NCBI RefSeq assembly: GCF_006175945.1
Contig: NZ_VAJL01000001.1
Coordinates: 3,357,001 to 3,421,000, forward strand
Reading direction: 5' to 3'
DNA: 64,000 nucleotides
Origin: Chryseobacterium mulctrae
GTDB lineage: Bacteria > Bacteroidota > Bacteroidia > Flavobacteriales > Weeksellaceae
Each line of letters opens with the position of its first letter. Position 1 is the stretch's first letter. The translations under genes were made by a program, and so were the position numbers. Below the pieces are notes generated by a model. The model was not told where the DNA came from. It did not search any database and saw nothing but the letters and a program-made list of their open reading frames with translations. Positions 43,322-51,772 of this stretch are shown one piece after another.

Positions 43322-43924
43322 AGCTACCGAAGGTTTAGTTCAACTCAGGCTATACAAAATGTTCCTGTGGGAGATTATTGGGTTATCTTAGAATTTAATG
43401 GTTGTAAAACCAAGCAGTTTGTGAAAGTACATGCTTTTCCGCTTCCAAAAATTAAAAAAATAAATGTTAGCAATAACACAGCAACAGTGATTGCAGAAGG
43501 TGGAACGGCTCCTTACAAATACTCTAATGATGGATTTTTCTGGCAAGATTCTAATGTATTTACAAACCTTCCTCGAGGTAAAAATATATTTTATGTAAAA
43601 GATATCAACGATTGTGCTCCGGTTCAGGCTCAGATCACTGTTCCTAATCTTGTGAATGCAATTACGCCTAACGGAGACGGTAGAAATGATACTTTAGATT
43701 ATTCGGCATTGGCTTATCTTAAAGATTTAAAAATCTCGATCTTCAACAGATATGGTCATATGATTTATTCTTCAGATATAGATAAAACCTATAAATGGGA
43801 CGGGAAAATTGGTGGAATGCCAATAAGCACCGGAACATATTGGTACGAAATAAAATGGACAGAGCCAGAAACTCAGGTGTCGGTAATGTATGCCGACTGG
43901 ATTTTGGTGAAAAACAGAGAATAA
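43322..43924 (+). pseudogene. T9SS gliding-motility type protein, C-terminal remnant
   Basis: The open frame extends upstream of the first GTG (43367) to about 43289, and protein-like sequence (WESYRRFSSTQAIQNVPVGD) begins near 43315. The visible part holds a repeat-like region and a gliding-motility C-terminal domain (NAITPNGDGRNDTLDYSALA, about 43655-43715; then ISIFNRYGHMIYSS), the T9SS type B sorting signal. Such proteins are normally much longer. The N-terminal part is missing at the IS91-type element, so it is probably a broken gene. Confidence 0.75.
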
Positions 43925-43969
43925 TACAGTAGAGTATTAGGGATTGATGAAGAGGGTTAGTTTTGTTTT

Positions 43970-44005
43970 GAGGTTGTCTTCTGGGAAAAGACAGCCTCTT
44001 TTTTT
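43970..44005 (+). terminator. First of two tandem terminators
   Basis: GAGGTTGTCTT and AAGACAGCCTC pair at 43970-43980 and 43988-43998, with seven T residues after. It follows the T9SS remnant by about 45 bases. Confidence 0.8.
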
Positions 44006-44026
44006 AACATGATCAAAGTTTTAATT

Positions 44027-44058
44027 AAAGCAGTGAAATTTATTTTACTGCTTTTTTT
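44027..44058 (+). terminator. Second of two tandem terminators
   Basis: AAAGCAGTGAAA and TTTTACTGCTTT pair with one mismatch at 44027-44038 and 44043-44054, leading into a T-run. Two strong terminators in a row isolate the antiporter unit. Confidence 0.75.
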
Positions 44059-44172
44059 GTATCATTACTATCTTATTTTAATATAAATATTAAAATTAAT
44101 AATCGTGTATAGGTAATTAATATTTAAAATAATAATTTCGCCCAGATTATTTACACAAACTGAAAAAATAAA

Positions 44173-45783
44173 ATGCATCATTCTATATTATTGGTCTTAG
44201 GACTTTTGTTTTCTGTGTTTATGCTGGTCATGTTGGCTCAGCGTATCAAAGTGGCTTATCCTATTTTTCTTGTTATTGCAGGTTTGGGAATCAGTTTTAT
44301 TCCGGGAATTCCGCATGTAGGGTTAGATCCGGAAATCATATTTCTGATATTTTTACCACCATTATTATATGAAGCGGCTTGGTACACTTCATGGACAGAT
44401 TTTTGGAAATGGAAACGCCCAATCGCTTTACTGGCTTTTGGTTTGGTGTTTTTTACTTCAACAATTGTCGCTTACTTTACCTCTTCTTTTATTCCTGGGT
44501 TTACGCTTGCTTTAGGATTTCTTTTGGGTGGAATTATTTCACCTCCCGATGCAGTTGCAGCAGCTACTGTTTTAAAAGGAATGGGAGTTCCAAAAAGATT
44601 GATGACGATTTTGGAAGGCGAAAGTTTGGTAAATGATGCCTCATCGTTAATTGTTTTTAAATTCGCGTTACTTGCCGTAATTACCGGAACTTTTTCAATG
44701 CAGGAAGCAACCGGACAGTTTTTCCTTGTTGCAGGAATGGGAATTGTAATCGGTCTAGTCGGAGCGCATATTATGTATGTCATTCACCGATTTTTACCGA
44801 CAACTCCGGCAATTGATGCAGCTTTAACGGTAATGACGCCTTATATTTTATTTCTCGCGGCAGAGCAGTTTCATTTTTCAGGAGTAATGGCAGTGGTTAC
44901 GGGAGGATTATTTATTTCGTGGCGTTCTCATGAGATTTTTAAAACAGGAAGCACAAGATTAAATATGCTTGGAGTTTGGACAACATTAATTTTCGTAATG
45001 AATGCGGTTGTTTTTGTTTTGATTGGATTGGAACTTCCCCAGATTGTTGAGTCTTTGGGAAATTACTCAGTTTGGCAGGGCGTAAAATATGGAGCAATTG
45101 TAAGTTTAATCATTATTTTACTAAGATTTTTATGGGTTTTTCCTATTGCCCATATTCCGAGATGGTTGAGTTCGAAAGCCAGACAAGATCCTTCTCCGGG
45201 TTGGAAAGGTCCTGTTGTAATCAGTTGGGCGGGGATGAGAGGAGTTGTTTCATTGGCGACTGCGCTTTCAATTCCGTTTTATCTGGATGATAAGGGAACA
45301 CTTTTTCCCCAACGTAATCTTATTATTTTCATCACCTTTGTTGTGATATTCATTACTTTGGTTTTTCAGGGTTTGACCTTACCTTTTATTATTAAATTAA
45401 TTAAGCTTAAAGAAATAGATAATATTGCTCCTGAAGAAGAGCAAAAAACAGGAATTCAGCTTATTTTAGACAATACTGCGCTTCAAATCGTCAATAAGAA
45501 ATATGAAGGTGAGTTAAATGACAATGAACTGGTTGCTTTTTACAGATCTAATTTAGAATCTGATATTCAGGTTGCCAATAAACGATTAGAATCTTTAGAA
45601 TGCGAGGAAACCGAACATCGGGAAATCAAAAAATACCATCATCTTCTTTTAGAAATTTATGCTATTCAAAGAAAAGAATTATTCAGAATGAGAAAAGAAA
45701 AGCTTTTTTCAGATGAAGAAATCCGTAAAGCCGAGCTTCAGCTCGATTTGAATGAACTGAAAATCACAGGAGGAGGTCATTAA
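44173..45783 (+). CDS. CPA1-family Na+/H+ antiporter
   Basis: 536 residues: about 12 membrane spans (to about 410) and a charged cytoplasmic tail. The ion site segment ISPPDAVAAATVLKGMGVP (about 118) and LEGESLVNDASSLIVFKFAL (about 140), with the ND pair, are typical of the Nha/NhaP group of CPA1 exchangers. It would exchange Na+ (or K+) for H+ at the inner membrane. It sits 17 bases before a bestrophin gene, a pairing that suggests joint ion and charge balance. Confidence 0.9.
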   Translation: MHHSILLVLGLLFSVFMLVMLAQRIKVAYPIFLVIAGLGISFIPGIPHVGLDPEIIFLIFLPPLLYEAAWYTSWTDFWKWKRPIALLAFGLVFFTSTIVAYFTSSFIPGFTLALGFLLGGIISPPDAVAAATVLKGMGVPKRLMTILEGESLVNDASSLIVFKFALLAVITGTFSMQEATGQFFLVAGMGIVIGLVGAHIMYVIHRFLPTTPAIDAALTVMTPYILFLAAEQFHFSGVMAVVTGGLFISWRSHEIFKTGSTRLNMLGVWTTLIFVMNAVVFVLIGLELPQIVESLGNYSVWQGVKYGAIVSLIIILLRFLWVFPIAHIPRWLSSKARQDPSPGWKGPVVISWAGMRGVVSLATALSIPFYLDDKGTLFPQRNLIIFITFVVIFITLVFQGLTLPFIIKLIKLKEIDNIAPEEEQKTGIQLILDNTALQIVNKKYEGELNDNELVAFYRSNLESDIQVANKRLESLECEETEHREIKKYHHLLLEIYAIQRKELFRMRKEKLFSDEEIRKAELQLDLNELKITGGGH

Positions 45784-45800
45784 CTTATTTAAAGAAAAAC

Positions 45801-46817
45801 ATGAATACAAATTCTCATTACAAGCTTCAGCATTTCATTCCCTGGACGCGTGCTAAAATTTACAAAATGCTCGTGTTGAGTATCATTCCCACGCTTCTTT
45901 TTTATTTTTTAGAATTAAACTGGTTGGCAATTCCTTGGGTTCCGATTGCGTTGTTGGGAACAGCAACCGCTTTCATTTCAGGATTTAAAAATACACAAAC
46001 CTACAACCGAACCTGGGAAGCGAGACAGATTTATGGAGCAATCATCAATAGCAGTCGTGCATTCGGAATTATGGTGAAAGATTTTGTAAGGAATAATGAT
46101 AAACTGAAAGAATCTGAACTTCATACCGAAATTATTTACCGCCATTTTGCATGGCTTACTGCCATAAGATTTCAGTTGAGAGAAACCAAAAGCTGGGAAA
46201 ATGTAAAAGTAAGAAGTTACTACAAAGAATATCTGAAATATTACAAAGTTCCGGAGTGGGAGAGTGATTTATCGGAAGAGCTTAAACCTTTTCTTTCTGA
46301 AAAAGAGCTTGGTTATATCTTATCGACCAAAAACAGAGCGACACAAATTCTCGCAATTCAGTCAGAACATTTGAGAAAGCTTAATGAGGAGGGCTTAATA
46401 TCAGACTACAATTATGTGGCTTTAGAAAATCAGCTGAAAGATCTTTATGATCAACAGGGAAAATGTGAGCGGATTAAAAACTTTCCGTACCCGAGACAGT
46501 TTACAAGCATCAATTTATATTTTACCAATATGTTGTGTTTCTTGCTGCCATTTGGTTTTTTAGGAGAATTTTCTAAAATGATCGAGAAATTTGGTGAGCA
46601 TATTATTTGGCTTACTATTCCTTTTACTGTTTTGGTGGGATGGGTGTTCCTTGTTTTGGAGCAAATCGGTGAAAGTACCGAAAATCCTTTTGAAGGAAAT
46701 CCCAATGATGTTCCGATCACTCAGATTTCAAGAAATATTGAGATTGATCTTCGGGAAATGCTTGGTGAAACGGATCTTCCACCTGCATTGCAACCTGTCA
46801 ATAATATTTTAATGTAA
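45801..46817 (+). CDS. Bestrophin-family channel, second copy
   Basis: 338 residues with the bestrophin layout: membrane spans at about 20-58, the segment KNTQTYNRTWEARQIYGAII (about 63-82), and further spans near 232-275. The sequence is clearly different from the member at 26509, so this is an older divergence and no recent copy. It follows the antiporter at once, probably in one transcript. Role: ion channel, possibly coupled to the antiporter. Confidence 0.87.
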   Translation: MNTNSHYKLQHFIPWTRAKIYKMLVLSIIPTLLFYFLELNWLAIPWVPIALLGTATAFISGFKNTQTYNRTWEARQIYGAIINSSRAFGIMVKDFVRNNDKLKESELHTEIIYRHFAWLTAIRFQLRETKSWENVKVRSYYKEYLKYYKVPEWESDLSEELKPFLSEKELGYILSTKNRATQILAIQSEHLRKLNEEGLISDYNYVALENQLKDLYDQQGKCERIKNFPYPRQFTSINLYFTNMLCFLLPFGFLGEFSKMIEKFGEHIIWLTIPFTVLVGWVFLVLEQIGESTENPFEGNPNDVPITQISRNIEIDLREMLGETDLPPALQPVNNILM

Positions 46818-46930
46818 TATTTTGTCTAAACTTTAAGTCTGTAATTAATCAGATTAAATGATTTCTTAAAAATAATACGATTGATACTCTGTAATTTATC
46901 TCTAATTCTAATAAAATTAATAATTATAGT

Positions 46931-46960
46931 TTGCAGATAATGAAAAAAGCTATATATTTG
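46931..46960 (+). promoter_or_regulatory. tRNA-Asp promoter
   Basis: TTG at 46931-46933, 19 bases, then TATATTTG at 46953-46960: a full match to the Bacteroidetes consensus. The tRNA begins about 42 bases downstream. Confidence 0.8.
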
Positions 46961-47002
46961 CAACCACAATAACGGAAGATAATTCTTCCAGGCATTGCAA
47001 AA

Positions 47003-47076
47003 GATCCGGTAGTTCAGCTGGTTAGAATGCCGCCCTGTCACGGCGGAGGTCGCGGGTTCGAGTCCCGTCCGGATCG
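47003..47076 (+). tRNA. tRNA-Asp (GTC)
   Basis: 74 bases with an acceptor stem GATCCGG/CCGGATC, a D-arm (AGTTCAGCTGGTTAGAAT), an anticodon stem-loop with GTC at 47037-47039, and a TpsiC arm (GGTTCGAGTCC). No CCA is encoded. Its 3' end is the core used as attachment site by integrating elements (47061-47079). Confidence 0.95.
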
Positions 47077-47079
47077 CAA
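47061..47079 (+). repeat. att core in tRNA-Asp
   Basis: The same 19 bases as 38387-38405, here inside the intact tRNA. An integrase gene lies 246 bases downstream, the usual place for an element that entered the tRNA 3' end and restored it. Confidence 0.8.
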
Positions 47080-47099
47080 CTACAATATTAATGTAGTAC

Positions 47100-47136
47100 A
47101 AAAAGCTTTAAAACATATGTTTTAAAGCTTTTTTTG
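47100..47136 (+). terminator. tRNA-Asp terminator carried by the element
   Basis: A near-perfect hairpin, AAAAAGCTTTAAAACA pairing with its complement across TA, followed by a T-run. A smaller hairpin CTACA-TGTAG lies just before (about 47080-47097). Confidence 0.8.
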
Positions 47137-47179
47137 TTTTATGTCGGTTCAAAGAGAACTAAAAAAGCACAATCTGAAA

Positions 47180-47223
47180 GTGACCTATTCAGTGACCTGT
47201 TAAAGCAGGTGTAAAAAGGTCAC
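47180..47223 (+). repeat. GTGACCT arm-type repeats by integrase 2
   Basis: GTGACCT at 47180 and 47192, spaced 12, and the inverted AGGTCAC at 47217. They match the pair at 38313 and lie between the att core and the integrase gene, as arm sites do. Confidence 0.65.
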
Positions 47224-47324
47224 TGAAAATTCAGAGAAACCCTGTTCAGTAGCTAGTTTAGCAAATGAATATCTTGTGATAAGTTTTTGCTAAGGTTAAT
47301 TTTAAATCTTAAACGCTAAACGAA

Positions 47325-48548
47325 ATGAACAAGACATTCAATTTACTTTTCTATGTAAAAAAAGCTAAAATCAATTCTGTAGGAGAGTGTCCTATTTATT
47401 TACGAATTACAATTGATGGCAAAATATCCGAGATTAGCACAAAACGTACAGTAAAGCCTTCAAAATGGAACTCTGCAATGCAGAAGGTTAGTGGCTCTTC
47501 AGAAGAATGCAGATCATTGAATTATTATTTGAAAACATTTGAGCAGAAAGTTTACGATACATACCACGGATTAATGAGAGATAAGGAAACAGTAACTTGT
47601 GAGACTCTTAAAAATAAGTTATTGGGTAAAGGCGAGCTGAACAGAACACTTATACCTATTTTTCAAGATCACAATGACCGTATGGAGAAACTGATAGGAA
47701 AAGAATTTGCAAAAGGAAAGTTAACAAGATATAATACCTGCATTAGCCACACAAAAGAATTTTTGAAATGGAAATATAATCTTACCGATATCAACATCAT
47801 AAAAATTGATTACGGATTTCTTAACGACTTTGAATTTTTTCTTCGTACAGAAAAATCTTGCAATAATAATTCGGCTGTAAAATACATCAAAAATTTTGGT
47901 AAGATCGTTAGAATTTGTTTGGGCAATGGCTGGATAGATAAAGATCCTTTCATTAATTACAAATCCAAATTTACCGAAGTAACGAGATCATTCTTGAATG
48001 AGCAGGAAATTGAAATTCTTAGAACAAAAGATTTCAAAAACCAAAGAATATCGCAAGTAAGAGATATTTTTCTGTTTAGTTGCTTTACAGGTCTTGCTTA
48101 CATTGATACACAACAATTGACGACTCAAAATATTAATATTGGATTAGATGGCAAGAAGTGGATTTTTACCAAACGCCAAAAAACAAAAACAACCTCTAAT
48201 ATTCCTTTGCTCCCGCAGGCAGAAAAAATTATTGAAAAATATCAAAATAACCCAATTTGTATCAACAACAATAGATTGCTACCTGTATTAAGTAATCAGA
48301 AAATGAACGCGTACTTAAAAGAAATCGCTGATATTTGCGGTGTAGAAAAAGATTTAACTTATCATATTGCGCGTCATACTTTTGCTACCACAATCACTTT
48401 ATCTAATGGAGTTTCTATTGAGAGTGTAAGTAAAATGCTAGGTCATAAAAGTATCAGAACAACTCAACATTATGCTAAGATTTTAGACAAAAAAGTGAGT
48501 GAAGATATGAGTGTGCTAAAAGTTGTTTTGTTGAAAAAAAGTGTATAA
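47325..48548 (+). CDS. Tyrosine integrase 2 at tRNA-Asp
   Basis: 407 residues, clearly related along its full length to integrase 1. Catalytic positions: Arg in QVRDIFLFSCFTGL (about 246), [14 protein letters not shown] (about 347), [16 protein letters not shown] with Tyr (about 385). It stands beside the tRNA-Asp core, so it is the likely enzyme of the element that entered this site. Shared GTGACCT arms suggest that the ICE ending at 38405 used an integrase of the same specificity. Confidence 0.9.
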   Translation: MNKTFNLLFYVKKAKINSVGECPIYLRITIDGKISEISTKRTVKPSKWNSAMQKVSGSSEECRSLNYYLKTFEQKVYDTYHGLMRDKETVTCETLKNKLLGKGELNRTLIPIFQDHNDRMEKLIGKEFAKGKLTRYNTCISHTKEFLKWKYNLTDINIIKIDYGFLNDFEFFLRTEKSCNNNSAVKYIKNFGKIVRICLGNGWIDKDPFINYKSKFTEVTRSFLNEQEIEILRTKDFKNQRISQVRDIFLFSCFTGLAYIDTQQLTTQNINIGLDGKKWIFTKRQKTKTTSNIPLLPQAEKIIEKYQNNPICINNNRLLPVLSNQKMNAYLKEIADICGVEKDLTYHIARHTFATTITLSNGVSIESVSKMLGHKSIRTTQHYAKILDKKVSEDMSVLKVVLLKKSV

Positions 48549-48774
48549 TTTGATTGAAAGGGACAATGTTATTTTTCTTGAATTTTATACAAATAGCAAA
48601 GAAACCAAATTTTAATTCCCGTTTTAATTTTTAAACTTCTTACTTGATTTTCAGTTATACCAATATTCGGTTGATGTATGTTGCATAGTGTTGAATAACA
48701 ATCACAGATGTATTGAATATCATTCCGGGTAAATTCTTCCAAAAATCCATACTCAAATTTATTCGTAAAGTATT
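48549..48774. other. Gene-free spacer after integrase 2
   Basis: About 225 AT-rich bases between the integrase and the broken gene that converges on it. I see no gene or clear hairpin. Confidence 0.5.
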
Positions 48775-49466
48775 CTATTTTTTACTTCGAGATACTTTAA
48801 CAAAATAGATTTCTTGTTTTCCTTGATGATATTTTTTAAATTCAGATTTGAACATTTCATCATTTTTGATCTTTTCAATTGGTGCGAGTTGATCATCAAT
48901 CAGGTATTCGAGGATTGTTCTTAATGAAATTAAGCAATGTCTTAATTTATCCGGATTTTCTGAAGATTCAAAGCGTAATTGGCTCCCAACCATAAGTCTT
49001 CTAATTGTAATTCAGATAAGAGAGGGATTAAGTTTTTGTCAAGTAGATTTTCTTTTTCTGTTATTGTTTCATCGGCAAGACTGTCAACTAAGAATTCATT
49101 CAATTCTTCAGTTGATTTGAGATTTAAAATCTCTAAATCTGTTATGAAGGCAAATTGAACTTCTGGATTATTTGATATTTTTTCACCGATTTTTGAGATT
49201 CCCTTTAGAGATTCGAATACATCAGAATTATAAAAAATATTATTAGAAAAATCTGGAATCAATTTTTTATAATCTGGGAAATCAAAATTTGGAACTACAT
49301 CTTCAGGAAGTGTAATTTTTGGAAACATTGAACTTATTCTTTTTTGAGTGTCAATCATATTTTGAAACTCCTTTGGGAGTGAAAATATACTTATTTGTTT
49401 AGAAAGTTTCCATGGATCGGAATTTATGCCCGAAAGCTCTTTAATTTTGTCGAAATTGTTTGTCAT
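48775..49466 (-). pseudogene. Frameshifted helical protein, possible defence nuclease
   Basis: Two minus-strand frames join into one protein of about 230 residues. The first frame runs to LWLGANYALN, and the continuation SSENPDKLRHCLISLRTILE is in another frame. Adding one T in AAT(T)CT near 48964-48970 restores the reading. The stretch WLGANYAL-x-NPDKLRHxLISLR resembles small proteins of mobile-element defence loci, such as predicted pPIWI-associating nucleases, but I recall this only by pattern. It lies next to a broken helicase tail on the same strand. Confidence 0.55.
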
Positions 49467-49512
49467 AGAAGTTTTGTTAATTGATTAAAATAAGATTGTT
49501 ATGCCATATATC

Positions 49513-50226
49513 TCAGTCTCCAATCGCAATAAATCTATATTTTGCTTCAGTAATTGCAACATTTAGTAAATTAGGTTTTTGAGAAGCCCAATTAGCTGCA
49601 CCTTTCGATTTTTCGTCTAATCCCAAACATAAAATTACTCCTTCTGCCTGTTTTCTTTGAAAAGTAAGGACGGTTCCAATATGAGTTTTTAACCATTCAC
49701 TCATTTCATTCGTGCTTACTTCTTTATACTGTTTTGTTTCGTTGATTAAATGTTTAAAGAGAAAAGAATAAAGAGAATAGCTGATTTCACTGCATGGCGT
49801 TATAACAAATACATCTGGGAGATCTTTATTAAAATTTATTTCAGCTTTTAAAAATTCTTTGATTATTTCTGCCTGTTCTTGCACAAAATGTCTGCCGATG
49901 ACATTTCCTTTACAGTGTATAAACGAAGTTTGAAATTTGACATTAATATTGTCAGGATTTAAAGTGGATTTATACATGGTGTTGTCATATGCGATACTAT
50001 CTGAAATTTCAAACATTGGACTTATGCAGCGTCTATGTACCCTTAATGGCATTCCTATCCATTCTTGTTTACTATTGATTGTGAGGTATGAGCCTAAAGG
50101 ATTTATTCTGTCAGGCATTGATCGAACAGTTAGTTCAGAACTTATTTTATTTTCTTCCAAGCCAAAGTATTTACTGATATTATCTGTAATCGATTTTGGA
50201 ATTGTTACACAGGACAGGTTTTACTT
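49513..50226 (-). pseudogene. C-terminal remnant of a DNA2/NAM7-like SF1 helicase
   Basis: About 237 residues remain, with the family segments DRINPLGSY, MPLRVHRRC, IGTVLTFQRKQAEGVIL and LLNVAITEAK. These match the AAA_12/DNA2-like C-terminal helicase half. The helicase motif Gly of FQGKE is replaced (FQRKQ) and the Arg of motif VI (usually TRAK) is Glu. A TGA follows GD where GDRDIW would be usual (Arg codon CGA to TGA). The N-terminal ATPase half is gone; the frame ends upstream at a T9SS fragment on the other strand. Confidence 0.72.
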
Positions 50227-50234
50227 TCAACCAT

Positions 50235-50592
50235 CGGAACTATAGCTGTTAATTCTGACATTAATGCCAACCAATCACTTTTAGCAACTCCAGGGTCTTT
50301 TCAGTAAACTAAGGCTTTAATGTCAGTGACAAAATTAAATGTAGCTGACGGAACCAGAGATTGGGGGACTTATTATGGAGATCCATTCATACAGAATGCA
50401 GGTACACAGTCTATTGTTGCACAATCCGACGGACTTTATATTTTGGGAGGTATTTATAATCTATTAGGAAATGCAAATGGTTATTTTGCAAGTACAGGAG
50501 CATTTCAGACTCAAAGTATGGGTGGTGAATCTGATCTTTTTATTGCGAAATTTGATCCTGAAGTTGAAAAGACGGTCAAATTGACCACCTAA
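50235..50592 (+). pseudogene. Fragment of a T9SS repeat (SBBP-like) protein
   Basis: The reading LLATPGSFQ, an in-frame TAA, then LNVADGTRDWGTYYG and SDLFIAKFDP is typical of T9SS-secreted SBBP repeat proteins of Flavobacteriia. It starts abruptly at the helicase remnant and ends abruptly near 50590. Too short and broken to be functional. Confidence 0.65.
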
Positions 50593-50609
50593 TTTCGGAG
50601 TAAATCCAG

Positions 50610-50756
50610 TTGGGGAAAAAGAGTAAAGAGATTGCGGATGCTCTTTTTATCAGTATTAATAACGTGAATCGCCACAGGCAAAATATTCTTGAAAAAATGA
50701 GGGTTTCCAATACTACAGAAGCTTGTACTTTGGCAGCAAAACTTAGATGGATCTGA
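50610..50756 (+). pseudogene. LuxR-type HTH C-terminal fragment
   Basis: 49 codons read KKSKEIADALFISINNVNRH and QNILEKMRVSNTTEA, ending in a stop: the C-terminal half of a LuxR-type helix-turn-helix domain, as found in Flavobacteriia regulators. The N-terminal part is missing. It directly follows the T9SS fragment. Confidence 0.65.
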
Positions 50757-50812
50757 CGCATCTTTAGCCTTACAGACCTATCAAGATGAAAATTGCAACA
50801 CCTGTTTCGTCA

Positions 50813-50850
50813 AAATAAAAAACCCAGAACTGCTACAATCCTGAGTTTTC
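50813..50850 (-). terminator. Terminator after encapsulin gene
   Basis: On the minus strand the hairpin AACTCAGGA ... TTCTGGGTT is followed by TTTTTATTTT. It lies 25 bases past the encapsulin stop. A similar hairpin occurs at 52868. Confidence 0.65.
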
Positions 50851-50874
50851 TATCAATTGATTGATTAAAAAAAA

Positions 50875-51678
50875 TTACTCTGCAGGATCCAGCACAACGA
50901 CAGCCTCCGAAGTATAAAACTGGAAGGTAAAACTCTCCTGAAGATAGAGCTTCACCGAAGTATCAGTATGGCTTAGATAACCGATGGAAATGTCCTGGCC
51001 AAGAGTGAGCTTAAAATCACCACCACGGGTAGAGATTACAAAACCACCTTTGATTGCCGGTGCCCAGATAATTTCGCCATCAATCAGTTCCTGCAGGTGG
51101 TGCAGCATTGGATAACCTTCATCGCTCCCGCCACTGGCCACCGTATAAGCATCAGCTCCCAGAACCAAAACATAAGGCCCGTTGACTCCGGCAAACCTCA
51201 GTTCACTTAATGCACGGGCAATTGTGTCGGGATAATTTTTGATGCTTGCCGGCAGTTTGAGCGCACGATTGCTGCTGCCTTCACGAATCCCCTGAATGCC
51301 TGCCGCGGCATAACCTTCAAAAATGGCGCGGTCCTCTGCAAAAGCTATTTTCTCTGCAGCGTCTTTTAACGGCTGCCAGTCTGAGTCTGCGGAACCGCGT
51401 TCGACATCATCAATCGCCTCTCGTGTCAGTTCAAAAGGAACCCGGAACTCAACCACTGGGTTTACTTTGCGCACAGCCGCCTGTACCCCTTCGCCCGGTG
51501 ACTCAACTGGCTGAATATGCCCAGTGCCAACGGCAGAAAGATCAAAACCATTAGGGCCGTCAACATCTACCACTTTTCTTGCGGCAAGATATCTTTTGAG
51601 TGTGCGTACCGCTTCTTCTTCGATTTGCGCCCACGCTCCTTCGGAAATGGGAGCCAACTTACGGTGTAAATTATTCAT
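50875..51678 (-). CDS. Encapsulin, family 1 shell protein
   Basis: 267 residues from ATG 51678 (MNNLHRKLAPISEGAWAQIE, the usual start of the family); an upstream in-frame start would add 13 unlikely residues. HK97-type segments are recognisable, such as the E-loop region VVEFRVPFELTREAIDDVE (about 80-98), LSELRFAGVNGPYVLVLG and the end segment. It forms the protein shell of a nanocompartment. It lies downstream of the DyP peroxidase gene with a 94-base gap, which supplies its cargo. Expected role: housing the peroxidase under oxidative stress. Confidence 0.93.
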   Translation of the reverse strand: MNNLHRKLAPISEGAWAQIEEEAVRTLKRYLAARKVVDVDGPNGFDLSAVGTGHIQPVESPGEGVQAAVRKVNPVVEFRVPFELTREAIDDVERGSADSDWQPLKDAAEKIAFAEDRAIFEGYAAAGIQGIREGSSNRALKLPASIKNYPDTIARALSELRFAGVNGPYVLVLGADAYTVASGGSDEGYPMLHHLQELIDGEIIWAPAIKGGFVISTRGGDFKLTLGQDISIGYLSHTDTSVKLYLQESFTFQFYTSEAVVVLDPAE

Positions 51679-51772
51679 ATCGTTTAGTTTTTTATATAAT
51701 GTGTAAAATTTGATCAATATAAAGGCATCGTTACTCTGATGTTTCTATCGTTTTAACTTTGCCAAAGCTTAC

